From Odobenus rosmarus divergens (Eukaryota > Chordata > Mammalia > Carnivora > Odobenidae): 64,000 bases of DNA. The notes beneath the pieces were generated by a model, which was not told where the DNA came from, did no database searches, and saw only the letters and a program-made list of their open reading frames with translations. This document shows positions 1-14,200 of the stretch, piece after piece (the stretch's first letter is position 1; every line of letters begins with the position of its first letter). The position numbers and the translations under genes were made by a program. The stretch spans positions 3,242,725-3,306,724 of the forward strand of contig NW_004450465.1 in the NCBI RefSeq assembly GCF_000321225.1, written 5' to 3'.

Positions 1-1997
1 TGCAGGCTCTTGGAGGCCAGGGAAAGGAGCTTATGGGGGGCAGAAGCACTAATTTTCTGACAAGTGAGCCAAGGTGGAGCAGGGAAGGTATTTCAATGAC
101 ACCTAAGAGGGTGGAGTGCTTTCCATCCCGCGGAAACTTGGAGAAATGGCCAGGGCTGGGGACTGGACCTTGGACATTCAGGTCTCGCCAATGCCCACTC
201 TTTTCACTGGTGCTGCTGGAAGTGTTTGAAGGATTCGGGGACTGTTAATTCTGCATTTTGTGGCCCCAGTTTTACTTCCTTTACTTTTGCACCAAAGGGA
301 ATAGGAGATGAAAAGGAAAAGAGATAAAGGGAAAAGGATCAGGATAAGGGGTCATCATAAGATGGAGCTTTCCCAAGATTGTATTTCCACCCACAGTGGG
401 CTCTTTTAGGTCACTTACTGTGTATAGATCACTGGGAATCGGGGAAACCTTAGAGCTGGAAAGAACCATAAATAATTGCATTTAGCCCCCACAGTGTTTT
501 CCTGAGCAGGAAACCAAGGGTCAGGACATCAGGCACCTTTTGTCAGAGCACACCAGGCCTCCCTAATGGTACACATAAGGAATTTAGTTGGGGTTTCTTA
601 TCCCAAGACCAGCCTGTCCACAACTTCCAGTCTCACGCACTTTTCAGTGGGGATTAAAAAAAAAAAAAATACTCTTTAAGAAACCCCGTAACTCCTTTTG
701 AACTCTTTTTTTTTTTTGTCCCGTTTTGATTGTTAGTAGCGTCCATACGAAAGAGCTCCCTCACCTTCAAAGCGTGTGTCCTTTAGACTCTGAGAGGGAA
801 AGGGTGTGGTTTGGAGGCGTTGGAAGCTCTGGCCCAGAAAGCACTGGGCTCACCAAGACCCTCAGGAATGGCCGCGTCTGCGGGCTGGCATCTCCCTTGT
901 ATCCTTTTCTTCCAAGGGTTAAATGTGAAGCCAGAACAGGCAGTCTGAGGGGGTAGGAGTTTGTGTTTTATATAATCTGTGTTACCTCAGGCAACACAAG
1001 CACAGATTTTAAAAACTAGGGTAATTTCCGGTAATTTCCACAGATACACACCATTACAGTAGTCCAACATCCCTCTCTGCTGACCCAGCCATCACGGGAC
1101 TTGCATCTTCCAAACAGCTCCCACTTCCCAACTTGGGCAAATTCTATTCCTTCCCTCCTGGTCTGACTTTCTCTGCTACTGAGACTCATAGATTCAACCA
1201 AATGTCCCATGATTCATATGGTTTTGGATAAGATTTAGTGTGATAGAACCTGTACCTCCCCAGATGATCAAGCTTCTGTTTCCTTAGGATCCCAGGATTT
1301 TCCTAGGATGGCTGATGCCCCAGTCTCTCATGCATACAGGATCCTGTAATTCCACCTCAAGGGCCCACAGTTATTCTGAATGCCTTAATTTGATGTTCAG
1401 CAAAATTCAGGCTCCAAACATCCGGCCAAGTACATTTGAATCTCAAGGATTTTGGCTCTAAGTGGTGGCTCACCTTCCTTCTGGTCCAATGGCTCTTTCT
1501 TGGATTGGTATTCAAGTTCCCATGTTTCTGCCTCCTACACTAGCATAGATTTCCAAAGAGTAAGATTCCAGAACAAACTCTGACTAATTGTCCATTCGGA
1601 ATCCTTCACGCTCATATAGAGCACTGTGCCACACTTTACACAAGTACAGTTATTTCTTTAGAGCACAGTGTCTCCATAAGGCCTGGCTAAAATTAGCATA
1701 TACTTAAGATCAGGAATTCCTTAAGGCATAAGCAGAGAAGCTCGTCACACTGATGTTTGGTCATTTTTGTGACTGGAGTCACAATGAGGATCTGATGGAG
1801 GTTTGCCAAAGTCAAGATTGAAGCCCCTGGGCCCTGAGTGAGTGGCTGGGGCTTACCCAAATGGAGATGAAGCTCATCTTCCTCTACTCACCATCAGCTT
1901 TCTGTCGGCTAATTCTCATCTCCTGGATCTCTTAACCTACCAGCTTTAGGCATTTTATTATCATCATTACAAAAGTGAAGTTGTACATTGTTCCTAG
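1..1997 (+). other. Intron 1 of copy A (3' part)
   Basis: Starts inside intron 1: the first bases match intron 1 of copy B near 22490 and of copy C near 54070. By that offset, exon 1 of copy A should lie a few hundred bases left of the window. No recent mobile element recognised; single-copy-like sequence shared by all three genes, ending with the acceptor ttcctag. Confidence 0.75.
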
Positions 1998-2099
1998 GTG
2001 GAAGCCATCATCTACTGCTGGACCGGGTGTGTCAAATTCTTCAAGATCATGGTCATAATGTCACTATGCTTCACCAGAGAGGAAATTCATTTATATCAG
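1998..2099 (+). CDS. UGT3A2: UGT3A copy A, exon 2
   Basis: 102 nt, entered in phase 1 after ttcctag and left in phase 1 before gtatct. It encodes [16 protein letters not shown] and DHGHNVTML, including the catalytic-type His and an NVT sequon. The 3' part ([10 protein letters not shown]) differs strongly from copies B and C, which both read LLYG. Confidence 0.95.
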
Positions 2100-2217
2100 G
2101 TATCTTTTCTCACCTATTTTTTTTATTTCTTCTACTCTATGCAAAGTGTAGAGTAAAACAACGATACCTTTTGCTTAGAAAACTGTTTTTGAAATTTAAT
2201 TGGACTGAAAGAATGAA

Positions 2218-2251
<34 letters not shown>

Positions 2252-5200
2252 ATGTAAGGTGTTGGAAAACTTCTTGGCTCTATCTCCCAGCACTCCACAC
2301 TCTGTAGTCCCATATTTTCCCCGCTTACCTTGCCTTCCACTTCATCCCAAGCAACCTTCCATATATTGCAGATTATTTTGGTAAATGGTACTTCATAACA
2401 GCTTGAAAACATGTGAACAGAAGTGTTCAGCTAAATATGCCATTTTCTTTTCTTATATCACAGATTCCTTTTTTAAATCATAGATCACTTTCTCCTTTTA
2501 TGCTATCTAAAATCTAAGAAAGCTTTCTTAAGAAATCCCTTATTAATCCAGCTAAGATCAGAATCTATCACTGAGATGATTTTGTTTTCTAGAAAAATCA
2601 ATACCTTGTCAACAGTTTGTGTATAATGATGTTGGACGTTCTTAACTGAATCACTGAATCCAATGAATTTTAGCTAAAATGAGCAAATAAATCTTATCAA
2701 CTCTTTTCTGTTGACAGACAAGAAAACAGCAGCCCAGAGAACTGAAGTGGTTTGCTTAGGGTGATATGGCAGATTAATAATAGTGTTGGGGTGGCTTTAG
2801 GACTTTAAGCTCTGTATTGCTCAATCTGAAGTTTTCTCAGGCTTTGATTTAAAAAAAGATGCAATTTTAAGCAGCATCTTTGGGGAATAAAATCTGAAAA
2901 ATTATAAAACTTTGAAGGTGTTCAGTCTTTGTTATTGTTCAGATTTTGTTAAAACAATTTTTTCTGTGAAAATTTCTTTGAAGATTTTTATTGTGGTAAA
3001 ATATACACAGCATAAAATTGACCTCTTAAACATTTGTTTTGTAAGTTTAGTGACTTTAAGTACATTCATGTTGTGCAACCATCACTGCCATTGCTCTCTA
3101 GAACATTTCCCTCATCACAAATGAGAACTCTGTACTAATTATATGGTAACTGCCAATTACCCCTTGCCTGTAGCCCTTGGTAACCATTATTCTACTTTAT
3201 TTCTCTAATAATTTGGCTATTCTAGATACCTCATTTAAGTAGAAACATAATAATATTTGTCTTTTTGTGTCTGGCTTATTTCACGTTGCATAATGTCTTC
3301 AAGGCTCATCCATGCTGTAGTATGGATCACAATTTCCTTCCTTTTTTAAGACTGTATAATGTTCCATTGTAAGTATATACCACATTTTGTTAATCCAGTC
3401 ATATGTCGATGGACCTTTTGGATATTTTGATAATGCTGCTATGAAAACTGGTGTACCAATATCTATTTGAGTCCCTACTTAAAATCATTTTAATCACCTT
3501 CTAGATTAGGTTCTGCATTCTTCACTGAACATTATTTGTATACATATCTTTTTGAATCTGTGTTGACCACAGACATGATTAAATAGCTGTAGTGTATTAG
3601 TTTTCAAGGTAGTTATTCTTAATTTTGAAAATTACAATTAAATTTAATTAAAATTTTTAATGAAATTAAGTTAAATTAAAATTTTAGATTGATTAAAAAA
3701 TAATTTTGGTAGTTCCCATGAATTTTGAGAAACTAATAAAAGCTTCAGACCTTCTACCCCTTTAATAAACATATGTACACAAAAATCTATAAACAATTTG
3801 GCGAGTTCATGGATCCCTTCAGGTTTTTCTTTTTTATTAGTTTCAGAGGTAGAATTTAGTGATTCATCAGTTGCATATAACACCCAGTGCTCATTACATC
3901 AAATGCCTTCCTTAATGCCTATCACCCAGTTACCCCATACCCCCCCACCTCCCCTCCAGCAACCCTCAGTTTGTTTCCTAATGTTAAGAGTCTCTTATGG
4001 TTTGTCTCCCTCTCTGATTTTGTCTTGTTTTATTTTCTCCTCTCTTCCCCTATGATCCTTTGTTTTGTCTCTTAAATTCCACATATGAGTGAATTCATAT
4101 GGTATTTGTCTTTCTCTGACTGACTTATTTCACTTTGCATAATACCCTCTAGTTCCATCCATGTCGTTGCAAATGGCAAGATTTCCTTTTTTTGATGGCT
4201 GAGTAGTATTCCATTGTGTATATATACCACATCTTCTTTATCCATTCATCTGTCGATGGACATCTGGGCTCTTTCCATATTTTGGCCATTGTGGACATTG
4301 CTACTATAAACATTGGGGTGCAGGTGCCCCTTCGAATCACTATGTTTGTATACTTTGGATAAATACCCAGTAGTGCAATTGCTGGGTCATAAGGTAGCTC
4401 TATTTTCAACTTTTTGAAGAACCTCCATCTTGTTTTCCAAAGTGGCTGCACCAGCTTGCATTCCCACCAACAGTGTAGGAGAGTTCCCCTTTCTCCACAT
4501 CCTCACCAACATCTGTCTGTTTCCTGAGTTGTTAATTTTAGCCATTCTGACTGGTGTGAGGTGGTATCTCATTGTGGTTTTGATTTGTATTTCCCTGATG
4601 TCGAGTGATGTTGAGCATTTTTTCATGTGTCTGTTGGCCATTTTTATGTCTTCTTTTGGATCCCTTCAGTTTTATCCTTAGTTTCCAGGTTTAAGTCTAG
4701 AGTTTCTTCCAATATTCCCCAATCACAGGTATTTCTGAGGCTTTGAAACAGCGTATTAATTCTTTACCTTAGGAATAGAGCTTGACTAGATGTCTGCAAA
4801 TAGGGAAAACACATGTTTGAGTTATTATTTCTGACCTGATGCCCATTTCAGTGCATTGTAACATTTGAACCATTTATTAACTCCTTGTTTGGACACACTT
4901 CCCCATCTTGTTCATTTATTTACTACTTTAATAAAGAAATGATATCAGACTGAAGAAGCAAAGATTTTCAATATTCACATATACTACTGCTTCAACCAAT
5001 ATCTGGCGTTATAATTGGGTTATTGATAGAGGTTGGAAAAATATTAAGAAGCATGAGAGAGTAAGTCTAGATAGTCTTGAAGAGACTATTGATAGAAATG
5101 TGGATGTTAAGAACTCTGTTGCAATATATAAAAATATCAAATCATTATGTTTTATACCTGAAGCTAATGTAATGTTACATGTCATTTGTGTCTTAATAAA

Positions 5201-8200
5201 AAATATAAGAACTCTGCTAATGAGGACTAAGAAGGAAGTAAGGAGCATGGTAGAGAAAATCTGTATTGTCTGAGACAATATGTAAATCATCATAAACACA
5301 CTTCTGGTAAAAATATAGATGGTAAGGACTTCTTGCTTCTTATAGTAAAATGTGAGAGGAAAGAGATAAATTGAAGGGAGAACCATTAAGCATAAAGAAA
5401 TGAAGACTTCATGATTTGGGAAATTCTCAGCCTATCCAGATTACAAAAGATTCTAAAATTAGGGGATTTGCTGCCAGGAAAGAGAAAACCAGTGGTGTGG
5501 CTGGATAACCTCTTGCTCTTGCCTCTGAATAGGTCAGAATATTCAGTCTCACAGAGCTCTTTAAATATTGGGTGTGTGAATCATGAGTCCCCTCAGCCCT
5601 GTTGGCTGAAGCCAAAAGTAGAGGTGAAATTCTTTTTAAAGGTCTGTGTAGCAGCTCTTGTCTAGCAGAGTGAATTCCCATGATATACCCAGAAGATCCA
5701 TAAGGTACTTGAGAATTTTATACTGGATAAATACTGCCAATCTGGACCAAAAGGACAGCGAAAGAGTAACATGAAAGAAGGTAATTGAACTCAGAAACAC
5801 GCTCATAAACTATTTAGCTGAGAACTCATGCTACCTTTCATGAAGAATAAATGAAAAGTCTGAGTGTGAAGCAGTGAGTACAAAGGGTAGAACTTCAAGC
5901 TTACAGTGCTGAGCTTCAAGTCACAGCAGGTTATTTCCAGTTTTTAAAACCTAACATGGTCTGCCCAGTTGGATGTCAACATTTCTTAGGACCAGAAGTT
6001 CATATTTTCCTTCCATTTTGTTCCACTTTGAATGATAATATCTGTAACTGGTATCTTAATGTTTCTTGGAAGCAGATAAACTTGTTTCCTAGTTTTCAGA
6101 GGTCCACAGATGGATCGTATCCAGACTGTCCCACCTATACTTTATTGAATTATTTGGATAATATAATTTGGGACATTCAAGCTAATGACATTTAGATGAA
6201 ATTTTGAACTATGAGTTGGTGATGTGATGGTTTGAGACTTATGGGAATGTTGGGATGGAGTGATTATATTTTGTATGTGATATGGACATGAGTGTTTGAG
6301 GTCCAGAGAGCAGAACATGTTGGTAGAAGATAATGTCCCCACCCAAAGATATGCTCTAACCTTTAGAACCAATGAATATACTGCCTTACATGGCAAAGGA
6401 ACTTTGCAGACGTGATTCACATAAGGATTTTGAGATGGGAAGATTGTCTTGGATTATCCATTTGGGCTCTATATAGTTCCAAGAGTCCTTCTAAAAAGAA
6501 AGAGATGACTGGGGATGTGGGAGGGATATGGGGTCACTGGGTGATGGGCATTAAGGAGGGCACTTGATGTAATGAGCAGTGGGTGTCATATGCAACTGAT
6601 GAATCACTAAACTCTGCCTCTGAAACTAATAATACACTATATGTTAATTAGCTGATTTAAAAAAAAAAGAGAGATGACAGGAGAGTAAGAGAAGGAAACG
6701 TGATAATGGAAGGAAAGTCAAATAATGGATGATGCCATTGTCAGTTAAAAGGAGGCCATGAACCAAGGAATGAAGACAATCACTAAAAGATGGAAAAGGC
6801 AAGAAAATGTCTTTCAGAGCCTCCAAAAGGAATGCTGGCCTGCCCACAACTTGCTCTTGTCCCAGTGAGACCCACTTTGGACTTCTGATCTCCAGAATTA
6901 TAAGATAATAAGTTTGTTCTGTTTTAAGCAACTAAGTTTGTAGTCATTTACTACAGCAGCAATTGGAGACTAATACCTCTATCAACAGGTGATCTAGAGA
7001 ACTCCAGGAAGCCTGGGAAGAGGTTGCTGAAGCCTTTATAATGAATGCAAATGTGGGGGGCACTAATGCCAGTGCGTATTGTATTGCAGTTTGGACAGAT
7101 TCTAGATCTTTGTTATTTGGCCTTATTCAAAGTGGGCTGATTTTCAAAAATGAGTATAAATGGATTTAAGGAAAATGTATAAATCGGAAATATATTGCCT
7201 CCAGATTGCAAAAAGGCTTAAAAGTTGTTGGACTTGTTGAGATATTGTGGTGTTATGAGTCAATAGTTATTTCTTTTTTTTTTTTAATAAAGATTTGGTT
7301 CATTTATTTGAGAGAGAGAGAGAGATAACACACAAGCGGTGGGAGGGGCAGAAGGAGAGGGAGATGAAGAAGTAGACTCCTCACTCAAAGGGGAGCCCAA
7401 CTTGGGGCTCAATTCCCAGGGCCCTGAGATCATGACCTGAGCCAGAGTCAGACACTTAACCGACTGAGCCACCCAGGTGGCCAATAGTTGTTTCTTGATA
7501 GTGTCATGGAAAGAGAGGCCTTAACTGATCAAATAATTCCTAGGAATTTAACTGAGGTCCTAGGCCTTGAGCTTTGTGTGGGGCAATGGCACATCCTTTT
7601 CTGTGCACTCCTGTGGGAATGTTTCTCTGTCCTGAATAAGTATATCAAATCAATCTCCTTAGAGTGGGATATTTTCAATATAATGTCCTACCTGGGCTCC
7701 TGGTGAAAGTTGGATGTAGTTAAGATCTTGACAATAAAATTGTGGCCAATGGTAGGACTGTTGAAATACCCCATGGATAACTAGTTAAAGGTGCACTGTG
7801 TCCTTCCCAAAGTGAAGGCAAACTGACACTGAGAGTCTGTTGACATAGGTACTGAAGAATGTACTAGCCAAATCTATGATTGCAAAGTATTTGCCAGTAC
7901 ATACTTGGATAGCAGTACTTTCACTAAGATTGGGCTTGGTAGTTTCAATGTGTAAGACTGTGCATTAATCTATCCCCAGTTTATACACATTTGATCGGAT
8001 GTTATGACTGATGAAAGCATACATGTTTTTTTTTTTTTAAAGATTTTATTTATTTATTTATTTGAGAGAGAGAATGAGAGAGAGAGAAAGCATGAGGAGG
8101 GAGGGTCAGAGGGAGAAGCAGACTCCCCGCTGAGCAGGGAGCCCGATGTGGGACTCGATCCCGGGACTCCAGGATCATGACCTGAGCCGAAGGCAGTCGC

Positions 8201-11200
8201 TTAACCAACTGAGCCACCCAGGCGCCCGAAAGCATACATGTTTAAGAGAGTATGGAATATTTATTACTCAAATAATAAGGCTTTTTTTTTTTTTTTTTAA
8301 GAAGAGTAGGACAGGCTCCTAAGTAAATCTGAAAAATGGCTTTCCAGAGGAGGGAGGGATGACTAGTTTGAGTTTTTTTATTGTGGGTAGAAAGTTGAGA
8401 TGTGTTGAGGGTTCCCCCTCATTGGTCTTCACTTGCATGGTTTGAAACTTCCACTGTGGCCAAGGGTAGGAGCATGTTGACTTTCTTAATAGTTTGCCCA
8501 AGTGAAGCACTGAAGAGAGAGTGGAAGATAGGGCTTGAAAACTGTCAGGAGTCAAACATCAGAAATGGACTCAGACTTTTCATTACACATGGATATGTGG
8601 GAGAAGTCATGCTGGTAAGTAGAGGTACAGAGGTCTACTATTTTATATAAGCTTTTTAGTACTTTTTTGTACTTTTTACTGAATCAAAAAACTATTTGGA
8701 CTTATCACTCTAAATAATGAAAATGAGCTTTTCTAAAACAGAAAGAGCAGAGGCTCTGGAATCAAACAGACTTTATCACTTCCTATGTGTGCAATTTTGA
8801 CAAATTATCTTAATTTGCTTAAGGTAATTACCTTTGTATCTTCAGTTACCTTTGTTTTCTCACCTGTAAAATGAGAGAAATAGCTATACCTTATGGAAGC
8901 TTTTTTAAAAATTTTTTTGAAGATTTTATTTATTTATTTATTTTTGAGAGAGCGTGAGAGAGAAAGCACAAGCATGGGGGAGGGGTAGAGGGAGAGGGCG
9001 AAGGAGGCTCCCTGTTGAGCAGGGATCCAGATGTGGGGCTTGATCCCAGGAAGCTTCCAGGGCACCTGGGTGGCTCAGTCAGTTAAGCATCTGACTCTTG
9101 ATTTCACCTCAGGTCACGATCTCAGGGTCCTGAGATGGAGCCCCTCAGTGGTCTCTGCGCCCAGCAGAGTCTGCTTGAAATTCTCTTCCCCCTCACCCTC
9201 TCCCTCTGCCCCTTCCCTCACTCACATGTGCTCTCTCTCTCTCTCAAATAAATAAATCTTAAAAAAAAACATAAATAGGAGCCTCCATAACTTTAAATTG
9301 AGAAGCACTCCTTAATCAGTGTAAGGTTCTCAATACATGTTATCATTTTATAAGATTGAATGAACGAGAATGCAACCAAACCACATAAAAATAGTTCAAA
9401 AGGCAAACATTCAAATAAATATAAAATTACTTGAGCAAACAAATATTGATCTTATCACACTAATGTCAATCCATGTTTTGTGACATACTTAACATTTTTA
9501 ACCCATGGGTGTTTTTTAGATTTTAAAGAGAAGGAAAAATCATACCAAGTTATTTCTTGGCTTCCACCTGAAGATTATAACAAAGGATTGAAGGAGAATT
9601 TTGATTTTTTTATAGAAGAAGCTTTGGGTGACAGGTAATTGTTATTTTTTATTATTTGAACCAAAGAGTCACGATTTTAGTGATAGAGATGAATGGATGG
9701 ATGGATGGATGGATGGACTGAAGACATAGAAAGGGACGGATGGATGATGGGTGGGTGGATGAAGGGATACATGATGAGTGGATGGTTGGGGAAACAAGTA
9801 TTCACACCAAATTATCCAGTTCAGTCACTGGAGATTCTTCTTTGCTCTGCAGTGTCCCTGTTCCATGGATGGATTTCTGTAGAAAGTAGAGGCTGTTCCT
9901 TCTGGGACGTCCTTTCAACACTTCCCTTACATCTTTGCTTATAACCTCCCCAACACAGAAGTATGGGTACCTCAACCTATCACTGTTGGTAGGGAAATGA
10001 AAGTGACCTTTTTCCACTTATTTTTCCTTCTTTTCTTCACATATATTCTCTTCATGGTGGGGCAGTCTTATGAACGTTGATTTTGTAGTAGTTGAACATC
10101 TGGTCATGTAAAGTCCTTTAAAAAAAAAAAGATTTATATGCTGGGGCAACCCAGAGAGAGAGAGAGAGGAAGAGAGAGAGAGAGAGAGAGCGAGTGAGCA
10201 GAAGTGGGGGGAGGGGCAGAGTAAGAGCCAGAGAGACAGAGAAGGAGATAATCTCAAGCAGACTCCCTGCTGAGCATGGAGCCCGATGGAGGGCTCAATC
10301 TCACAACGCTGAGACCATGACTTGAGCTGAAATCAAGAGCTGGATGCTTTACTGACTGAGCCACCCAGGCACCTGGCCATATAAAGTCCTTGTAAAAAGC
10401 CATCAGTCTTATGCAAAATAAGACATGACTCCTTTTGCCTTATCTGAATGGAAAGGAACACATAACTCCTTCGTCTTAGACATAAATGGGGAAAGACAAA
10501 AATCCATGCCTATTTTAAATAATCACAGTGGCCTTGCCTTCTTTTTACCTTGAAAATTTTACTCACTAGTCAAGATCCTGCTTACATTTACCTTTTTTCA
10601 GAAAGTCTTTTTCCTTAAACTGGGAAGCTACAGTCCCTCCTGTCTAGGTCTGATGTAACCTATTCATTTGATACTTAGTCTATATTATCTTGCACTGTTA
10701 GTTATATATTTTAAATACATGCTTTGTCTCTTCTCCCTTAATGTAATATTTTTGGAGACAGGCATAGGTAACCATGCATTCTTAAACATTTTCTTCTATT
10801 TGTTAGCTTAATTTTAAATATGATTAATATAATATATCCTAGGAATTTTTACAGCACTCCTGAAATTATCTAAAATATCTGACAATCACACTCCTTTGTT
10901 ACATGAAATCTTCAAAAATACACAGCCAAGGATGATTTTTGCCAATTACTTCCGTTGTATGACTTGAAGTTGTTCCTAAATATCAGGCAGAGATCTGCAT
11001 ATTGTTAATAAGTTCTTCGCTTCTGGTCCTTCTCTACCCGGGGTGTGATGGTACAGTAGTGTACAATTACAGGGTGCCAGGGAATTGATTCTCTTGGTCC
11101 TCCATGTAGCCAGCAGGCCACTTGTGACCTCTGATACCTTAAAGTGCAGGTGGACATTCTTATCTATTTCCCCATAGGTGTACAAACAGGAAGGAAACAG

Positions 11201-14200
11201 AGTCATAATCTATACAGGCAGTGATGGGAGAGCCTTGTAAGGAGATAGGTCCCTGGAATATGCCCATGGGCAAAGTCTTAATTACATGTTAGTACTCTTT
11301 ATCACTATCTTCTCTGGACATGTCAATCTGCATTGAAGTAAAAAAGCTAATAATATGTTTATTATTAACAAGACCTTGCTTTGCTTTGCTTTTCCTTTCT
11401 CTATTTTCTCTTATTTTCTCTTCTTTTTTTTTCTTCTCTTCTCTTCTTTCTTTCATTGCCAAACTTGTGGGCATAGAAAGGTGAAATTCCCATCTTAGCT
11501 GAGTTTTGAGTTCTAATGTGATAAAATAGTCCCTTGGGTGAGGTGATCTATCACATTTAGAATACACAGTGATTTTTTTTTCAGATGTAGTATTCTATAA
11601 TTTATCAGTTGTGTATAACACCCAGTGCTCATCACATCACATGCCTTAGAATACACAGTGATTTTTAAAAAAAGCTTATATGATCGATATTTATGGAACT
11701 GTGTCATCAAGTGACTTCCACAGTTTGGCTGAGTAAACAAGAAAATCACTCATAAAAAGTCAGTATGTAAAAGAAAGGTAATGAGAACATTACAGAATTT
11801 ATCATGTAGAAAGAGTTCTATGAGATTTGCTATGGTCAGAGAAGGTTCCCAGAGCAGAAGGTCCAACAGTGACAATTTGTCTTCAGTTAACATAATTCAG
11901 TTGTGCTCCTGGATTTCAAGAATTAAGAACTCAAAGTCATAGTTTTTTGAATAAAGTGGCATAGAGAGTGCTTGGGATTTGGATGAGAGAGGGAGGGGGA
12001 GGGGAGGAAGGGAACACTCTCCAGAGCAGAACATGTTCTCAGAGTTAACTGAGAAGAGGGTATTTATGGACAGTGCTAGAATAGGTACACTGCTGCTAGA
12101 TGTGGTCTTGCTCACCTGCAGTATTTTCTTTGTAGACCAAGGTTCCTTTATGTATTGTGAAACTAACAGCTCCGGTGAATATTCACCATTCTTCTTTTCT
12201 TTCTTACAGATACACATTTGGAAAGTTCTTAAGCTTTATGCAACAACTGGGGCTTCAGTGCAGTCATTTTCTAAGGAGAAAGGATATCATGGACACCTTA
12301 AAGAATGAGAACTTTGACCTCGTGATAGTTGAAAATTTTGACTACTGTCCTTTCCTGGTTGCTGAGAAGCTTGGAAAACCATTTGTGTCCATTCTCTCTT
12401 CCTCGTTCGGCACTCTAGATATTGGACTGCCAAACCCCCTGTCTTATGTGCCAGTATCCCGTTCCTTCCTAAATGACCACATGGACTTCTGGGGTCGAGT
12501 GAAGAATTTTCTGATGTTCTTTGATTTCTCCATAAGACAATGGCAAATCCAGTCTACATATGACAACACCATCAGGGAACATTTCCCAGAAGGCTCTAGG
12601 CCAGTTTTGTCTCATCTTCTAAAGAAAGCAGAGCTGTGGTTTGTTAACTCTGACTTTGCCCTTGAATTTGCTCGGCCCCTGTTTCCCAACACTGTGTATG
12701 TTGGAGGCTTAATGGCCAGAGCTGTTAAACCAGTGCCACAAGTAAGTGATTAGTACTCAATATGGACTTCCTGCAGAGCTCTGCCGTGCAGAGTTGGTGG
12801 CTCCCATGCCAGTGAGAACTGGGACAGAGTAGAGCGAGGCAAGTGCACCTAAGACATGGTTTTTAAGGAAGACTCACTTTCAGGGTCATGCAATTATAGT
12901 GTTAGGACTGAATAACCCTGAGACTGAGGACCTCCTTACATAGTATACCCAGGGTCCTCTCCGGTTCTGGCGCTGGTGGGATAAGCTTTTCATTTTTTTT
13001 TTTTTTTTCGGTAATCTCTAAACCCCACAAGGGGCTCAAACTCACAACACGAAGGTTGAGAGTTGCATGCTCTTTCCACTGAGCCATCCAGGTGCCCTGG
13101 GATAAGCCTTTTAATAAGTTAATATTTTCATGTGCATTTTGTATGATCATATGTATAGTAACTGTGGGGCAAGCATCCGTTACGTGTGAGAATTGTTGAA
13201 GAGATGAGTTAGTCACAGTGAAACACACAACACTGTGTAACCAAGGTGGGACTGTGTGGACCGACAGTAAGAACTGTGGGCATCATCACCAGCATCCCCA
13301 GCCTGTAGAGCCCTAGTTCCTGATTCCACATAGGCCTTCTGATTTGATTGATCTGGGGTCAGTCCTGGGCATTATAAATTGTGAAAGCTGCCGAGCTGGT
13401 TTGAAGGCATAAACTCAGAACTACTGCAGTAGAAGTTTTTAAAGGGAGGGGAGCTAAGATGAGTTGATTTCCTGTTGCTTATCAGCACTGGGTTGCCATT
13501 TTATGGAATTTATCTTATTTAATATCTTGCCACCTGGAGGGAAGTATGATGATCTCCATTTTTATAAACGAGGAGACAGAGACTCGGCATGAGTGACTTT
13601 CCCAGTGCCATTCATTTCAGAGTGAGGGAGACTTGATTTGGCCTGGGTCTTCCAGGCCCCCAAGCGTCTACCCTTCATCGACTGACCTTGAAGTGAGTAA
13701 GCAGGGAGAGTTGGAGAATGATCCATGGGCTAGATGGGCTTTGAGTTGATGGCAGGATTTTTTATGGATGGAGCTAGGGAGGAAAGGAGTTCCAGTTGGA
13801 GAGAACAAATAGCTCAAAGTGTCAAAGTAAAAGTAAGACAGGCATGACTCTGGGTTCCTTTGGTGACTCTAGCTAGACTGGACCAGAAGATTCAATTCAA
13901 ATATAGTCAGGCCAGATTGCAGGAGACTTTACTTGATAGGAAGGTGGGTTAGGCCTTGGTTATAGGGTAGGGGGAGGGGATGGTTAAGCAGGAGCATAAT
14001 GGAAGTAAGGGTTGTAATGGCTGTGAGAAAAAGAGGCTTTTTTCAAAAAATTTTCTCTATATTTTCCAGTTTTTACATAGTGTCTCATGTGGCTTTTTTA
14101 ATTAAAAAGAACAACAAAGCTGTAGTCAAAGTGGTCCTCTGAGATGGTAAATCAAGCAGTGTTATGCTGGGTGGAATCATTCCAAGGATGAGGGTCTAGA

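Larger units (their letters stand above)
9635..12209 (+). other. Intron 3 of copy A
   Basis: Single-copy-like sequence homologous to intron 3 of copy B, plus the GGAT repeat, a SINE (10119-10373) and a 68-bp L1 scrap (11578-11645). No coding sequence recognised. Confidence 0.7.

Noticed and set aside
4149..4641. Minus-strand open frames resembling reverse transcriptase C-terminus
   Set aside because: Remnants of a truncated, frameshifted L1 ORF2, annotated as a mobile element and not as a gene.
9691..9790. Repeated GGAT units as a possible CRISPR-like array
   Set aside because: Simple tetranucleotide repeat without spacers, in a mammalian intron.
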